Shown here piece after piece: positions 14,012 to 22,415 of a stretch of DNA of 64,000 bases (its first letter is position 1; each line of letters opens with the position of its first letter). The position numbers and the translations under genes were made by a program. The stretch is from XBB1006 sp051877515 (lineage in GTDB: Bacteria > Bacillota > Clostridia > Lachnospirales > Lachnospiraceae), in NCBI GenBank assembly GCA_051877515.1, contig JBJEIY010000045.1:1-64000 (forward strand), written 5' to 3'. Below the pieces are notes generated by a model. That model worked only from the letters and a program-made list of their open reading frames with translations, had not been told where the DNA came from and ran no database searches.

Positions 14012-15619
14012 CTATTTGGAAGATTCCTCTGTTTCAGGACCGGCAACATTTCCTGTCCCACTCTCTCCGGCATCATTCCCGGTCTTTGGAGTCTCATCCG
14101 AGATTCCGAAAGACGCATCGCTTTCTGTGTCTTCCCCGGACTCATTCAGGTCATCGCTTTCTGTGTCTTCTCCGGACTCATTCAGGTCATCGCCATCTGT
14201 GTCCTCTCCGGACTCATTCGGGTCATCGCCATCCGATACAGCCGCGTCATCTTCTGCGTTTTCTTCTTCCATTTCCGGCTTATCGGTCTGTGTTGAACCG
14301 CTTCCCACCTGACTGATCTCATCTTTTGATGATTCTGGCTCAATCTGCTCCACTTCTTCCAGAGAAGCGTCTGCATTGCCGGCCTCGTCCTTATCCGGAT
14401 CAGCCTCGGCCTTATTCGAATCGGACGCATCCTTGCCCGGATCCGTCTCATCCTTACCGGAGCCAGCCGGATTCTTATCAGAACCGGTCTCAACTTCGCT
14501 TGGATTGACATCATCCCTCAGAATGTCCGATTGAAGCGCTTCATCCGTAGGCGATGTGATTGTTTCCCGCGCTTCCTTGTTATCTGCTTTCTTGGTTTCT
14601 ACTTTTACATCAGAAGCATTGCTTTCCTGTGATGAAGTCGCTTCCAAACCTGTTGCCACCAGCACTCTTTCCTCTGCACCGGCTGCTGCCTGAGGAGTCG
14701 CTTTGTCAGCCTGCGCAGACAGGACATCCGGTTGACTCTGATCGGAAAGTGCAGTTACTGCCTCCGGTTCTTTCGGGTTGGTAAGGAAGCAGATTCCCAG
14801 CAACGCACAGGCTGCTGCCGCCTCCATCCTGACAAAAGCGGACGATTTTTTGTAACTTAGGATTTTTTTAATACGCATTTTAACGCCCACTTCGCCAAAA
14901 AACACCGGACAGGCTGCAATGGCATGTCTGGAAACACTGAAAGAAAGCAATGCTTCCGAATACATCTTACGTTCCCGGGGCATCATGTCCTTAACTACCC
15001 GTTCGTCACAGGCAATCTCGATATCCCTGCATAAAAGGATATAAGCTGCCCAGACCATGGGTGAAAACCAGTATACCGCCAGCAGGATAAAAGCTGCCAG
15101 CTTGATCACATGGTCTTTCTGCTTTGCATGGGAACGCTCATGAGCCACCACCATGGTAAGCTGCTGCTCACTGATGTGGTAAGGCACATAAATCTTCGGA
15201 GAACAGATACCCAGGATGAATGGTGTCTTCACATACTCACTCTGCCATACGTCTTCTTTCAAACGTACTGCAGTGCGAAGCTTAAGTTTCAGCCTGATAA
15301 AACTGATAAGACTGTAACCCAGCAACAGGAGCATGCCGACGATCCAGATTCCCGTAAACAGTTCCTGACCTACACCCTGTTTTTCCAAAATTAAATTCTC
15401 CACCTGTCTGGTAGATACCCTGTGAAGCCCACCGGGTACCAGGCTCAAATCGCTTTTCGGTAAAAACGGACATAGCAGACGAACCGCTACAAGCATCCAA
15501 AGAATGTAATTCACCCCTTTGGGTGCTTTTTTGAGAATGTGTCGGGCAATCATCACCGCAAGGATCAACCACCCCGCAGTAATGCTCATACCAACCAATT
15601 TGAAAAAGAGTACACTCAT
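14012..15619 (-). CDS. BlaR1/MecR1-type M56 sensor metalloprotease with an acidic repetitive tail
   Basis: 535 residues. M56 proteins are membrane zinc proteases that, on sensing wall stress, trigger removal of a BlaI-type repressor. Membrane segments lie near 8-27, 37-55, 88-110, 172-195 and 264-277. The zinc site is HERSH (160-164) with CDERVV near 204. After the last membrane segment, where BlaR1 has a penicillin-binding domain, there are about 255 residues of low-complexity Asp/Glu/Ser/Lys sequence ending in 12-residue repeats (SGEDTESDDLNE). No SxxK penicillin-binding motif is visible, so the signal is not simply a beta-lactam bound there. Encoded directly after the repressor gene (2 bp gap). 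Confidence 0.88.
   Translation of the reverse strand: MSVLFFKLVGMSITAGWLILAVMIARHILKKAPKGVNYILWMLVAVRLLCPFLPKSDLSLVPGGLHRVSTRQVENLILEKQGVGQELFTGIWIVGMLLLLGYSLISFIRLKLKLRTAVRLKEDVWQSEYVKTPFILGICSPKIYVPYHISEQQLTMVVAHERSHAKQKDHVIKLAAFILLAVYWFSPMVWAAYILLCRDIEIACDERVVKDMMPRERKMYSEALLSFSVSRHAIAACPVFFGEVGVKMRIKKILSYKKSSAFVRMEAAAACALLGICFLTNPKEPEAVTALSDQSQPDVLSAQADKATPQAAAGAEERVLVATGLEATSSQESNASDVKVETKKADNKEARETITSPTDEALQSDILRDDVNPSEVETGSDKNPAGSGKDETDPGKDASDSNKAEADPDKDEAGNADASLEEVEQIEPESSKDEISQVGSGSTQTDKPEMEEENAEDDAAVSDGDDPNESGEDTDGDDLNESGEDTESDDLNESGEDTESDASFGISDETPKTGNDAGESGTGNVAGPETEESSK
14120..14235 (-). repeat. 36-bp coding repeat in the blaR1-like gene
   Basis: Three copies of a unit with plus-strand CCGGACTCATTC and GGTCATCGC, giving 12-residue acidic blocks. 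A multiple of three, so length changes keep the frame. Confidence 0.85.
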
Positions 15620-15621
15620 GG

Positions 15622-15984
15622 TTATTCCTCCGTGTATGAATCCAGCATCTGACGGATCTGGGCAAGTTCATCTTTCGACATATCTTTACGCTTGGTAAAT
15701 GCCGCTACGAAAGCCGGCAGGGAACCTTCAAAAGTTCGCTCCACCAGTTCGTCGATCTCTGCCTGCTGCACCTGACTTTTGGAAACAAGGCTTGTTACCA
15801 CTGCGTTCTCATTCTTGAGAATGCCCCGTTCACTCAATCGCTTGATGACGGTGTAGGTAGTGGCCTTCTTCCAGCCAAGCTCTTCCTGGCAAAGTCTTAC
15901 CAGTTCCGTGCTCTTGACCGGTTCATGTTCCCACAGAATCAGACAAAACCGATACTCACTTTCAAATATTTTCGGTACCTCCAT
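15622..15984 (-). CDS. BlaI/MecI/CopY-family repressor
   Basis: 120-residue winged-helix repressor: the N-terminal DNA-binding domain shows ILWEHEPVKSTELVRLC and GWKKATTYTVIKRLSERGIL, the family recognition region, and the C-terminal helix pair (IRQMLDSY, DELVERTFEG) is the dimerisation and protease-target part. The longest frame uses TTG at 15999, but that codon overlaps the AAGGAGG site that serves ATG 15984. It is followed without gap by the M56 protease gene. Its promoter carries two copies of a GTCTA-N6-TAGAC palindrome, so autoregulation is likely, and the same site precedes the GH25 lysozyme gene. Confidence 0.93.
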   Translation of the reverse strand: MEVPKIFESEYRFCLILWEHEPVKSTELVRLCQEELGWKKATTYTVIKRLSERGILKNENAVVTSLVSKSQVQQAEIDELVERTFEGSLPAFVAAFTKRKDMSKDELAQIRQMLDSYTEE

Positions 15985-15999
15985 TTTATCCTCCTTCAA

Positions 16000-16052
16000 G
16001 TCTACTATATTAGACCTATTTGAAGTCTAACACGTTAGACCGTGATTGTCAA
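16000..16052 (-). promoter_or_regulatory. promoter and twin operators of the BlaI-type repressor
   Basis: Minus-strand -35 TTGACA (16052-16047), 17-bp spacer, -10 TAGACT (16029-16024). Operator 1, GTCTAACACGTTAGAC at 16025-16040, fills the spacer and -10; operator 2, GTCTACTATATTAGAC at 16000-16015, covers the transcription start. Centres are 25 bp apart. Confidence 0.8.
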
Positions 16053-16095
16053 CCTTTTTTCAATCTCATCTATAAGAATCATTTTCCGGATACTT

Positions 16096-16114
16096 CCGCA
16101 GGCCTCGCCTGCGG
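16096..16114 (-). terminator. CCGCAGGC-CTC-GCCTGCGG hairpin after the kinase gene
   Basis: Perfect 8-bp stem with a three-base loop, 6 bases past the histidine kinase stop. No T-run follows, so termination there is uncertain. Confidence 0.4.
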
Positions 16115-16119
16115 GAATC

Positions 16120-17445
16120 CTAATAGCGGACTTTAATCTGTGTGCCCTCACCTTCGTCACCGGTAAGTTCGATTGCGGCATCATGGATCTGGACAATATG
16201 TTTTACTATGGCAAGACCCAGTCCGGTGCCGCCGGTAGCTTTGGAACGGCTTTTATCCACCCGGTAAAAGCGCTCAAATACCCGTTCCTGTTCTGCCTTG
16301 GGAATACCGATCCCGTTGTCTTTGACCGTGAGGACCGGATGACCGTCCTCATAACCGGTTGTAATCCAGACACTTCCGCCTTCATTGTTGTAACGGATCG
16401 CATTTTGCACCAGATTATCCACCAGTTCCCGGGTCATTTCCCGATTGCCCCGGATGGTACAACTTTCTGTTTCCACATATATCCGGACTCCGCGTTTTTC
16501 TGCACTGATACGCAGCGCTTCTACGCCTTCATCCACGATTTCTTTCAGATCTAATTCCTCAAAAGCCTGCTGATCATCACTGCGGTCCAGCTCTGACAGA
16601 CGGATGATATCATTGATCAGGGTAAGAAGCCTCTCGGCATTCTTCCGGATTTCCTGAATAAAATGCATTCCCTGTTCCTCATCCACCATATGATTCTCGA
16701 TCAGCTCCGCATAACCTGAAATAGCTGTCAACGGAGTCTTCAATTCATGGGAAACATTCGCCGTGAAATCCTGGCGCATTTTCGCCGCAGAAAGGATATC
16801 TGCATGTTGCTTTCTTATGATATCGGCAAAAGGCCGCAATTCTTTATAGGCAGGCTCGATTGTGGCATCCCCCATGTTTTTGGCCATTTCCTCGATGGGC
16901 TCGATCAGCTGCCCGGTCAGCATGTGGGATAAAATGACACAGGCCACCACTACCAGTGCGCATAATAGACCGATGGTAGGCAGGGCTGTAAAAAAGACAC
17001 TTAAAAAGCTGCGGGCCTGGGTTGCCACACGCAGCACCGTTCCGTTATCCAAAAGAATTGCATAATAGAAGGTATCCATATTCATGGTATCCGATTTCCG
17101 GACACTTTCTCCCACGCCCTGTTCAAAAGCCTGTCGTATCTCCGGACGGTCTTTGTGGTTAGAAAGTTTTCCGGCATTGGTATCGTTATCATACAATACG
17201 GTTCCGTCCCGATCCACCCAGGTCACCCGAAGATCTTCCAGTTCGTTGGTCAGATCGATATCCGGCGTATGCCCGTAAGCCGTTTCAAAATACCGGGTAT
17301 CTTTTAACACCTGTGCACTGATCCTCAGATCTTTTTGCACCTGCTTCTGGAACAGGCCGTAGTAGGCAAAAGTGATACTGATGGCAGTGGACAGCACTGC
17401 CAGGATCGCAATGAACACGAGTCTAAAATTTATTTTCTGCTTCAT
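16120..17445 (-). CDS. PhoR-like sensor histidine kinase
   Basis: 441 residues. Membrane segments near 8-28 and 149-172 bracket an extracytoplasmic sensor domain; then a HAMP-like stretch, the H-box HELKTPLTAISGYAELI (His about 236), N-box VDNLVQNAIRYNNEGG, G1 VKDNGIGIP and G2 GTGLGLAIVKHI. It phosphorylates the regulator encoded upstream, whose stop overlaps its start by ATGA. Its position after a Na/Pi symporter and a Pho-box-like promoter supports a phosphate role, but the sensor domain does not prove it. Confidence 0.92.
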   Translation of the reverse strand: MKQKINFRLVFIAILAVLSTAISITFAYYGLFQKQVQKDLRISAQVLKDTRYFETAYGHTPDIDLTNELEDLRVTWVDRDGTVLYDNDTNAGKLSNHKDRPEIRQAFEQGVGESVRKSDTMNMDTFYYAILLDNGTVLRVATQARSFLSVFFTALPTIGLLCALVVVACVILSHMLTGQLIEPIEEMAKNMGDATIEPAYKELRPFADIIRKQHADILSAAKMRQDFTANVSHELKTPLTAISGYAELIENHMVDEEQGMHFIQEIRKNAERLLTLINDIIRLSELDRSDDQQAFEELDLKEIVDEGVEALRISAEKRGVRIYVETESCTIRGNREMTRELVDNLVQNAIRYNNEGGSVWITTGYEDGHPVLTVKDNGIGIPKAEQERVFERFYRVDKSRSKATGGTGLGLAIVKHIVQIHDAAIELTGDEGEGTQIKVRY

Positions 17446-18110
17446 TCAATCACATACCCCACATTTCTTACTGTACGGATCCTGCTGCCGGAAGGTCCCA
17501 GCTTCTGGCGCAGGGTTTTGATGTGCATATCCAGAGTCCTGCTCTCACCTTCAAAATCCATTCCCCATACCCGTTCCATGATCTGCTCTCTTCCCAGAAC
17601 AATGTTACGGTTCAGCATCATGTAATGCAGCAGTTCGTACTCCTTATAGGTAAGGCCCACGCTTTTGCCGTCAATGCAGACTTCGTGCTTTTCGTCGTTG
17701 AGCACAAGCTCCCCTAGCTCCAGTACTTTGGCCTCCTGAGGATCGCTGCGGCGCAAAAGCGCTTTTACCCTGGTAATAAGCTCCATCACGGAAAAAGGTT
17801 TCTTAATGTAATCATCGGCTCCGTCTTCTAATCCTTTGATCAGATCCAGCTCCGTGGTCTTGGCTGTGACCATAATGACCGGCAGCCTTCTGGTTGCAGG
17901 ATTCTGGCGCAGCTTTTTCACGATTTCATTGCCGTTTTCATCCGGAAGCATGATATCCAGAAGAACCAGATCCGGCAAAACCTCTTCTATTTTCTTGTAA
18001 AAACCTTTGGCCTGTTCAAATCCGAGCACCTGATACCCTGCATTTTTCAATGCAAATGTTTCAATCTCCCGGATACTCTCATCGTCCTCTACTATATAAA
18101 TCAGTGCCAC
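17442..18110 (-). CDS. PhoB/PhoP-like response regulator
   Basis: 222 residues: receiver (EDDESIREIE, phosphoacceptor Asp in LVLLDIMLPDENG, Lys in YIKKPFS) and an OmpR-type winged helix (GLTYKEYELLHYMMLNRN, VWGMDFEGESRTLDMHIKTLRQKLG, IRTVRNVGYVIE). It lies 4 bp after the symporter gene and overlaps the kinase by 4 bp, so the three form one operon. The likely targets are the 11-bp-spaced TGTAAA repeats upstream of the operon. Confidence 0.93.
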   Translation of the reverse strand: MALIYIVEDDESIREIETFALKNAGYQVLGFEQAKGFYKKIEEVLPDLVLLDIMLPDENGNEIVKKLRQNPATRRLPVIMVTAKTTELDLIKGLEDGADDYIKKPFSVMELITRVKALLRRSDPQEAKVLELGELVLNDEKHEVCIDGKSVGLTYKEYELLHYMMLNRNIVLGREQIMERVWGMDFEGESRTLDMHIKTLRQKLGPSGSRIRTVRNVGYVIE

Positions 18111-18114
18111 TTTA

Positions 18115-19917
18115 TCAAGTCCTTTCTGTTTCCATTATTTTATCATGTCTTTCTTCAAGATGATACTTCTTTTTTGCATTGCGGTATTCTTCCCGGAAAG
18201 CTTCATCCTCTGTATCCAGCCGTTCCATGTATTCATGGGTTTCGAATCCGTCTTCATTGATTTCCAGCATCCCCACCGCAATATTGGAACAGTGGTCCGA
18301 AACGCGCTCCAGATAGGTCAGTACATCTTCCAGGATCAACCCCAGCTCAATGGTACATTTTCCTTTTCTGAGCCGGCGGATGTGACGCTGCTTGATTTCT
18401 TTGGTCAGTCCGTCAATGACTTTTTCCAGCGGTTCGATATTCTTGGCTTCTTCCAGATCTTCTCCTATAAATACGGCAGTAGCTCTTCCCACAATATCAT
18501 CCACCGCACTTCTTAACACATTTAACTCCTTTTTCGCTTCTTCCGAAAAAGCAAGACCTTTTTCCCAGCTTTCCTGTGCCGATTCCATGATGTTAATGCC
18601 ATGGTCGGAAATCCGTTCAAAATCGCTGATGGAATGAAGCAGGACCGACATGCTCTGACTGTCCTTCTTGCTAAGGTCCCGGCTGGTTAATTTTACCAGA
18701 TAAGAGCCAACCACATCTTCGTAAGTGTCCACCCTTTGCTCCAGGTAGATCACCTCTTTGGCCTGCTGCTCATCAAAGTGTTCCAAAAGCGAAAGTGCCA
18801 TATGCAATTCGTCCCGGACTTCCTGCGCCATGCGGTAGGTCATGTTTCTGCACAGCTCCATGGCAAAAGCGGGGCGCTCTAAGAAACGCTCATCCAGCGT
18901 TATGGCATTTTCTTCCAAACCTTCCTGCTCCTGACCCTGCTTGTCGCGAATGGTCAGTGTTGCCAGTTTCACCAGTCCGCCTGCTGCCGGGAACAGCACG
19001 ATGGCACAACCGATATTAAATAAACTGTGGATTACCGCAATTCCGGCTGCATTTGCGGAATCCTGCAAAAAGGCAAACGGCTTTACTGCGTTGATTCCAT
19101 AGAATACCAGCATGAAGAGGATGGTTCCGATAACATTGAAATACAGATGGATCATGGATGCCCGCTTGGCATTTTTGCTGGCTCCCACAGAAGAAAGGAT
19201 CGCCGTAATACAGGTTCCGATATTCTGTCCCATAATAATGGGAATGGCTGCAGAATAATTCACAGCTCCGGTAATGCACAGAGCCTGCAGGATTCCTACC
19301 GATGCGGAGGAACTCTGGATGATTGCAGTCAGCAGGGCACCTGCCAGCATACCCAGAAGTGGATTGGAAAATGCAGTCAACACTCCGGTAAAATGCGGAT
19401 TATCCGCCAGGGGCGCCACTGCACCACTCATGGTTTCCATTCCGAACATCAGAATTGCAAAGCCCAACAGGATGTTTCCCACATCTTTCTTGCGGTTATC
19501 GTTCCTGGCAGTCATGGTCAGGATGATGCCCACTGCTGCCAGGACCGGGGAAAAGGAGGAGGGCTTGAGTAGTTTTACCCATACTGCATCTCCCTGGATT
19601 CCCGTTAAGGATAACAACCAGGAGGTTACCGTGGTTCCGATATTGGCACCCATGATGATGCCCACTGCCTGATTCAGCTGCATGATGCCGGAGTTAACGA
19701 AACCAACCACCATAACGGTTGTGGCAGAAGAAGACTGGATAATGGCGGTCACCACCGCACCCAGCAATACTGCAAAAATCCGTCTGGAGGTAAGTTTTTC
19801 CAGAATCTGCTCTAACTTTCCTCCTGCCATTTTGGCTAGACCGTCTCCCATAGCGCTCATTCCGTACAGGAAAAGAGCCAGACCTCCGATCATGGTTAAG
19901 ATGCTAAAAATATCCAT
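18115..19917 (-). CDS. Na/Pi cotransporter (NptA type) with a C-terminal PhoU domain
   Basis: 600 residues. The N-terminal half has about eight to ten membrane segments and the two inverted-repeat signatures IIQSSSATTVMVVG (near 60) and IIQSSSASVGILQAL (near 200) that form the sodium/phosphate site. The C-terminal 230 residues are a soluble helical PhoU-like pair of domains (YLEQRVDTYEDVV, ISDFERISDHGINIMESAQ, VSDHCSNIAVGMLE). Start follows GAAGGAGTAAAATCT. First gene of the operon with the PhoB/PhoR-like pair. Confidence 0.93.
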   Translation of the reverse strand: MDIFSILTMIGGLALFLYGMSAMGDGLAKMAGGKLEQILEKLTSRRIFAVLLGAVVTAIIQSSSATTVMVVGFVNSGIMQLNQAVGIIMGANIGTTVTSWLLSLTGIQGDAVWVKLLKPSSFSPVLAAVGIILTMTARNDNRKKDVGNILLGFAILMFGMETMSGAVAPLADNPHFTGVLTAFSNPLLGMLAGALLTAIIQSSSASVGILQALCITGAVNYSAAIPIIMGQNIGTCITAILSSVGASKNAKRASMIHLYFNVIGTILFMLVFYGINAVKPFAFLQDSANAAGIAVIHSLFNIGCAIVLFPAAGGLVKLATLTIRDKQGQEQEGLEENAITLDERFLERPAFAMELCRNMTYRMAQEVRDELHMALSLLEHFDEQQAKEVIYLEQRVDTYEDVVGSYLVKLTSRDLSKKDSQSMSVLLHSISDFERISDHGINIMESAQESWEKGLAFSEEAKKELNVLRSAVDDIVGRATAVFIGEDLEEAKNIEPLEKVIDGLTKEIKQRHIRRLRKGKCTIELGLILEDVLTYLERVSDHCSNIAVGMLEINEDGFETHEYMERLDTEDEAFREEYRNAKKKYHLEERHDKIMETERT

Positions 19918-19971
19918 AGATTTTACTCCTTCTTTGCAAACTGTTCTTACAGCTTCATCTTACAAACGGTA

Positions 19972-20020
19972 TGTAAAATCTATGGATAGTCTTATGTAAA
20001 ATCTATGTAAAGTTTGTAAA
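19972..20020 (-). promoter_or_regulatory. Pho-box-like TGTAAA/TTTACA repeats
   Basis: TGTAAA on the plus strand at 19972, 19995, 20006 and 20015; the steps are 23, 11 and 9 bp, with a degenerate copy (TGGATA) in the middle of the 23-bp step. An 11-bp period of TTTACA-type hexamers is the pattern bound by PhoP/PhoB regulators. About 55 bp upstream of the symporter start. Confidence 0.65.
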
Positions 20021-20188
20021 GTCCTTGCGATTCTGTGGGTTGGGGAATCTCGGACGCACGGACGAGAAAAAGGCTTATCCTTTGTCCAACCGTCAGAAAT
20101 AATCGCACCATGTCCAAAATACATTGCCCACTCTCCCATACTTTTGTATAATGGATACATCAATACAGCTATGCAAGGAGGGGTAATT

Positions 20189-20707
20189 ATGAAAAAAGAA
20201 TTGAATATTGTTTATCGCGAACCCGAGGTGGAGGATGCAAAGAAAATCGTTGACTTCTACAACTTTGTAGGTGGAGAGACCACTTACCTTAGTTTTGAAA
20301 AGGACGAGTATCCCCTGGATGTGGATGGACAGGTAGATGATATCCTTTCCACAAAGAAACAGCCGGCCAGCATTATGCTGCTTGCTATGGATGGGGATGA
20401 AATTGCGGGAATCGGCACCATTCATTCCGGGAACAAGATCAAAGCCCGCCATCAGGGAGAGCTGGGTATCGTTGTTGCCAAAAAATACCAGGCTCAGGGT
20501 ATCGGAAGCGAAATCATCCGCAGGCTCATTGATTTCTGTAAGGGAAATGGTGTTACCACAAGAATCCAGCTGGATACCCGGTGTGATAATGAAGTAGCTG
20601 TAAAATTGTATGAACAGTTTGGCTTTGAAATTGAAGGACGTTTGAAAAATACCACTCTTCTTAATGGAGAATACTTCGATTTGTATGTAATGGGATTAAT
20701 GCTTTGA
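20189..20707 (+). CDS. GNAT-family N-acetyltransferase (RimL/SpeG-like)
   Basis: 172 residues. VDFYNFVGGETTYLSFE at the start and the acetyl-CoA loop ELGIVVAKKYQAQGIGSEIIRRLIDF (core QAQGIGSE) followed by IQLDTRCDNEVAVKLYEQFGFEIEG are typical. Substrate unknown; closest in look to amine or ribosomal-protein acetyltransferases. The upstream ATG at 20144 lacks a site; ATG 20189 follows AAGGAGGGGTAATT. First plus-strand gene, divergent from the phosphate operon. Confidence 0.85.
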   Translation: MKKELNIVYREPEVEDAKKIVDFYNFVGGETTYLSFEKDEYPLDVDGQVDDILSTKKQPASIMLLAMDGDEIAGIGTIHSGNKIKARHQGELGIVVAKKYQAQGIGSEIIRRLIDFCKGNGVTTRIQLDTRCDNEVAVKLYEQFGFEIEGRLKNTTLLNGEYFDLYVMGLML

Positions 20708-20763
20708 CATGTATACATAAATTGGTATATTTGTTCATAAAAATAACGAATCAGGATTCTTTA

Positions 20764-20792
20764 TTGTACATTTTGTCTTGTAGTGCTATAAT
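20764..20792 (+). promoter_or_regulatory. promoter of the chemoreceptor gene
   Basis: Extended -10 TGCTATAAT (20784-20792) with a weak -35 TTGTAC 17 bp upstream; about 40 bp before the start codon. Confidence 0.6.
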
Positions 20793-20833
20793 TGTACTAA
20801 CGTTTAAAATCTTGATTACAAAGGAGAGAGAGT

Positions 20834-22312
20834 ATGGAGTTAAAGCAACGACAACGACTGGAAAAAAACCGGCTGACCTTCGTGCTTGGCACGATTCTGA
20901 TCATAGCCATCGATATTCTGACTGTTCTGGGGCTGGTAGATGTAACCGCAAACCGTGCATTGGTTCTGGTGCGGATTATTCTATGCGCCATCCCTACTGT
21001 TATATTTTTCCTGGCTTATATCAAAATGCGGAACGAGGCAAAGTTCATTGTTATTTCTATTGTTTGTCTTCTGGCCGTGTATTCTGTGACAATCCTGACG
21101 AACAGCCACCTTGTATTCTATGCATTGGGCTATTCCATTATGCTTGCGATCATCCAATACTTAAATACCAAGTTTGCTAAGGCTGGTGCGATTTACATAG
21201 CGGCTGTGAACATCGTAGCTTCCGTGAAGAACTTTATCCTGATTCCTTCCGCACAGACTGATGCACTTATGCAGGGATGTTTCATGGTTCTGTTCTGTAT
21301 TGTCAGCATTATCGTCGTAAACAGCATGGCAAGGCATACACAGGAAGATACGCAGGCAATTAAGGATCATTTAAACAGTTCCTCTTTGGTTGCATCCCAG
21401 ATCATTGAAATGTCCGAGCAATTAGCCGACAAGTTCGAGGGCGCCCGGGAGAAAGCCGAGATCCTTACCAACAGCATGTCCAACAGCAATGATTCTGTAA
21501 AAGAGATTGCCTCCAGTATGAAACTGACTGCAGACGCCATTGAACAACAGACACTGCAGACCAATGACATTCAGATCAACCTGGAAAATGCCGAACGTGA
21601 GACGAAAGAAATCCAGGAAGCTTCTGATGTTTCCCAGCATGCCATTAAGGAGGGTGCGATCTTAGTCGCAGACCTGAAAGCCCAGGCTGACCAGACAGCC
21701 GAGATCAACCGTGCTACCAGAAGTACAACGGAAGAGTTGAACGACCGAATCAAAGAAGTAGAAGTTATCATCGGAACCATTTTAAGTATTTCCGATCAGA
21801 CCAACCTGTTAGCTCTGAATGCTTCCATTGAAGCAGCAAGAGCCGGAGAAGCAGGAAAAGGATTTGCGGTTGTAGCGGATGAAATCCGTAAGTTATCCGA
21901 AGAGACCAAAGATTCCACCGGTCAGATCACCGATATTATCAAAAAGCTCACCGTGAATGTAGAAGAAGCTTCTACGAATATGCAACGCTCCGTGGAATCC
22001 TCCGGTAAGCAAAATGAAATGATCGAAGAAACCCGTGATAAGTTTAACCTCATCGAGGAGAAGATGAATGTCCTGCATTCTGCACTGGAAAGCCTGATTT
22101 CTGTTGTAGACAGTATCGTGGAAGCCAATACCAAGATCAATGACAACATCACCAATCTTTCCGCTACCAGTCAGGAAGTTGCAGCTTCATCCGAAAGCAG
22201 TATTTCCATCAGTGAAGACAGCATGCAGGATCTGGAATCCCTGAATGATCTTTTAAATGAGGTTTATACCATTTCCGAAAAGATGAGAGCGCTGGTTTCT
22301 CATCAGGAATAA
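20834..22312 (+). CDS. methyl-accepting chemotaxis protein with a six-helix membrane sensor
   Basis: 492 residues. Six closely spaced hydrophobic segments fill residues 14-180 with almost no extracellular loop, so sensing is probably within or at the membrane. There is no clear HAMP domain; a coiled coil starts directly near 190. The signalling tip ISDQTNLLALNASIEAARAGEAGKGFAVVADEIRKLSEET (core LLALNASIEAARAGE) is intact, near 315-350. The protein should talk to CheA/CheW encoded elsewhere. No CheR/CheB-tethering pentapeptide is obvious. Start follows AAAGGAGAGAGAGT. A terminator follows at 22334. Confidence 0.93.
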   Translation: MELKQRQRLEKNRLTFVLGTILIIAIDILTVLGLVDVTANRALVLVRIILCAIPTVIFFLAYIKMRNEAKFIVISIVCLLAVYSVTILTNSHLVFYALGYSIMLAIIQYLNTKFAKAGAIYIAAVNIVASVKNFILIPSAQTDALMQGCFMVLFCIVSIIVVNSMARHTQEDTQAIKDHLNSSSLVASQIIEMSEQLADKFEGAREKAEILTNSMSNSNDSVKEIASSMKLTADAIEQQTLQTNDIQINLENAERETKEIQEASDVSQHAIKEGAILVADLKAQADQTAEINRATRSTTEELNDRIKEVEVIIGTILSISDQTNLLALNASIEAARAGEAGKGFAVVADEIRKLSEETKDSTGQITDIIKKLTVNVEEASTNMQRSVESSGKQNEMIEETRDKFNLIEEKMNVLHSALESLISVVDSIVEANTKINDNITNLSATSQEVAASSESSISISEDSMQDLESLNDLLNEVYTISEKMRALVSHQE

Positions 22313-22333
22313 ACTGACAACATCAGATATTAC

Positions 22334-22398
22334 AAAAAGCCCGTTCACCGGTGACAGGTACCAGAATCTCGGACACCTATCCCGCTGCCGGGCTTTTT
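22334..22398. terminator. bidirectional terminator between the chemoreceptor and pmbA-like genes
   Basis: AAAAAGCCCG (22334-22343) pairs with CGGGCTTTTT (22389-22398); the 45-base loop holds a second palindrome TCACCGGTGA. A-run and T-run on the two sides suit convergent genes. Confidence 0.75.
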
Positions 22399-22415
22399 CT
22401 ATATTACATTCATCC

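Noticed and set aside
13698..14316. Reading frames on both strands over the 36-bp array (for example 13780-14316 plus)
   Set aside because: They exist because the repeat unit is a multiple of three and lacks stops; they also overlap the blaR1-like gene antisense.
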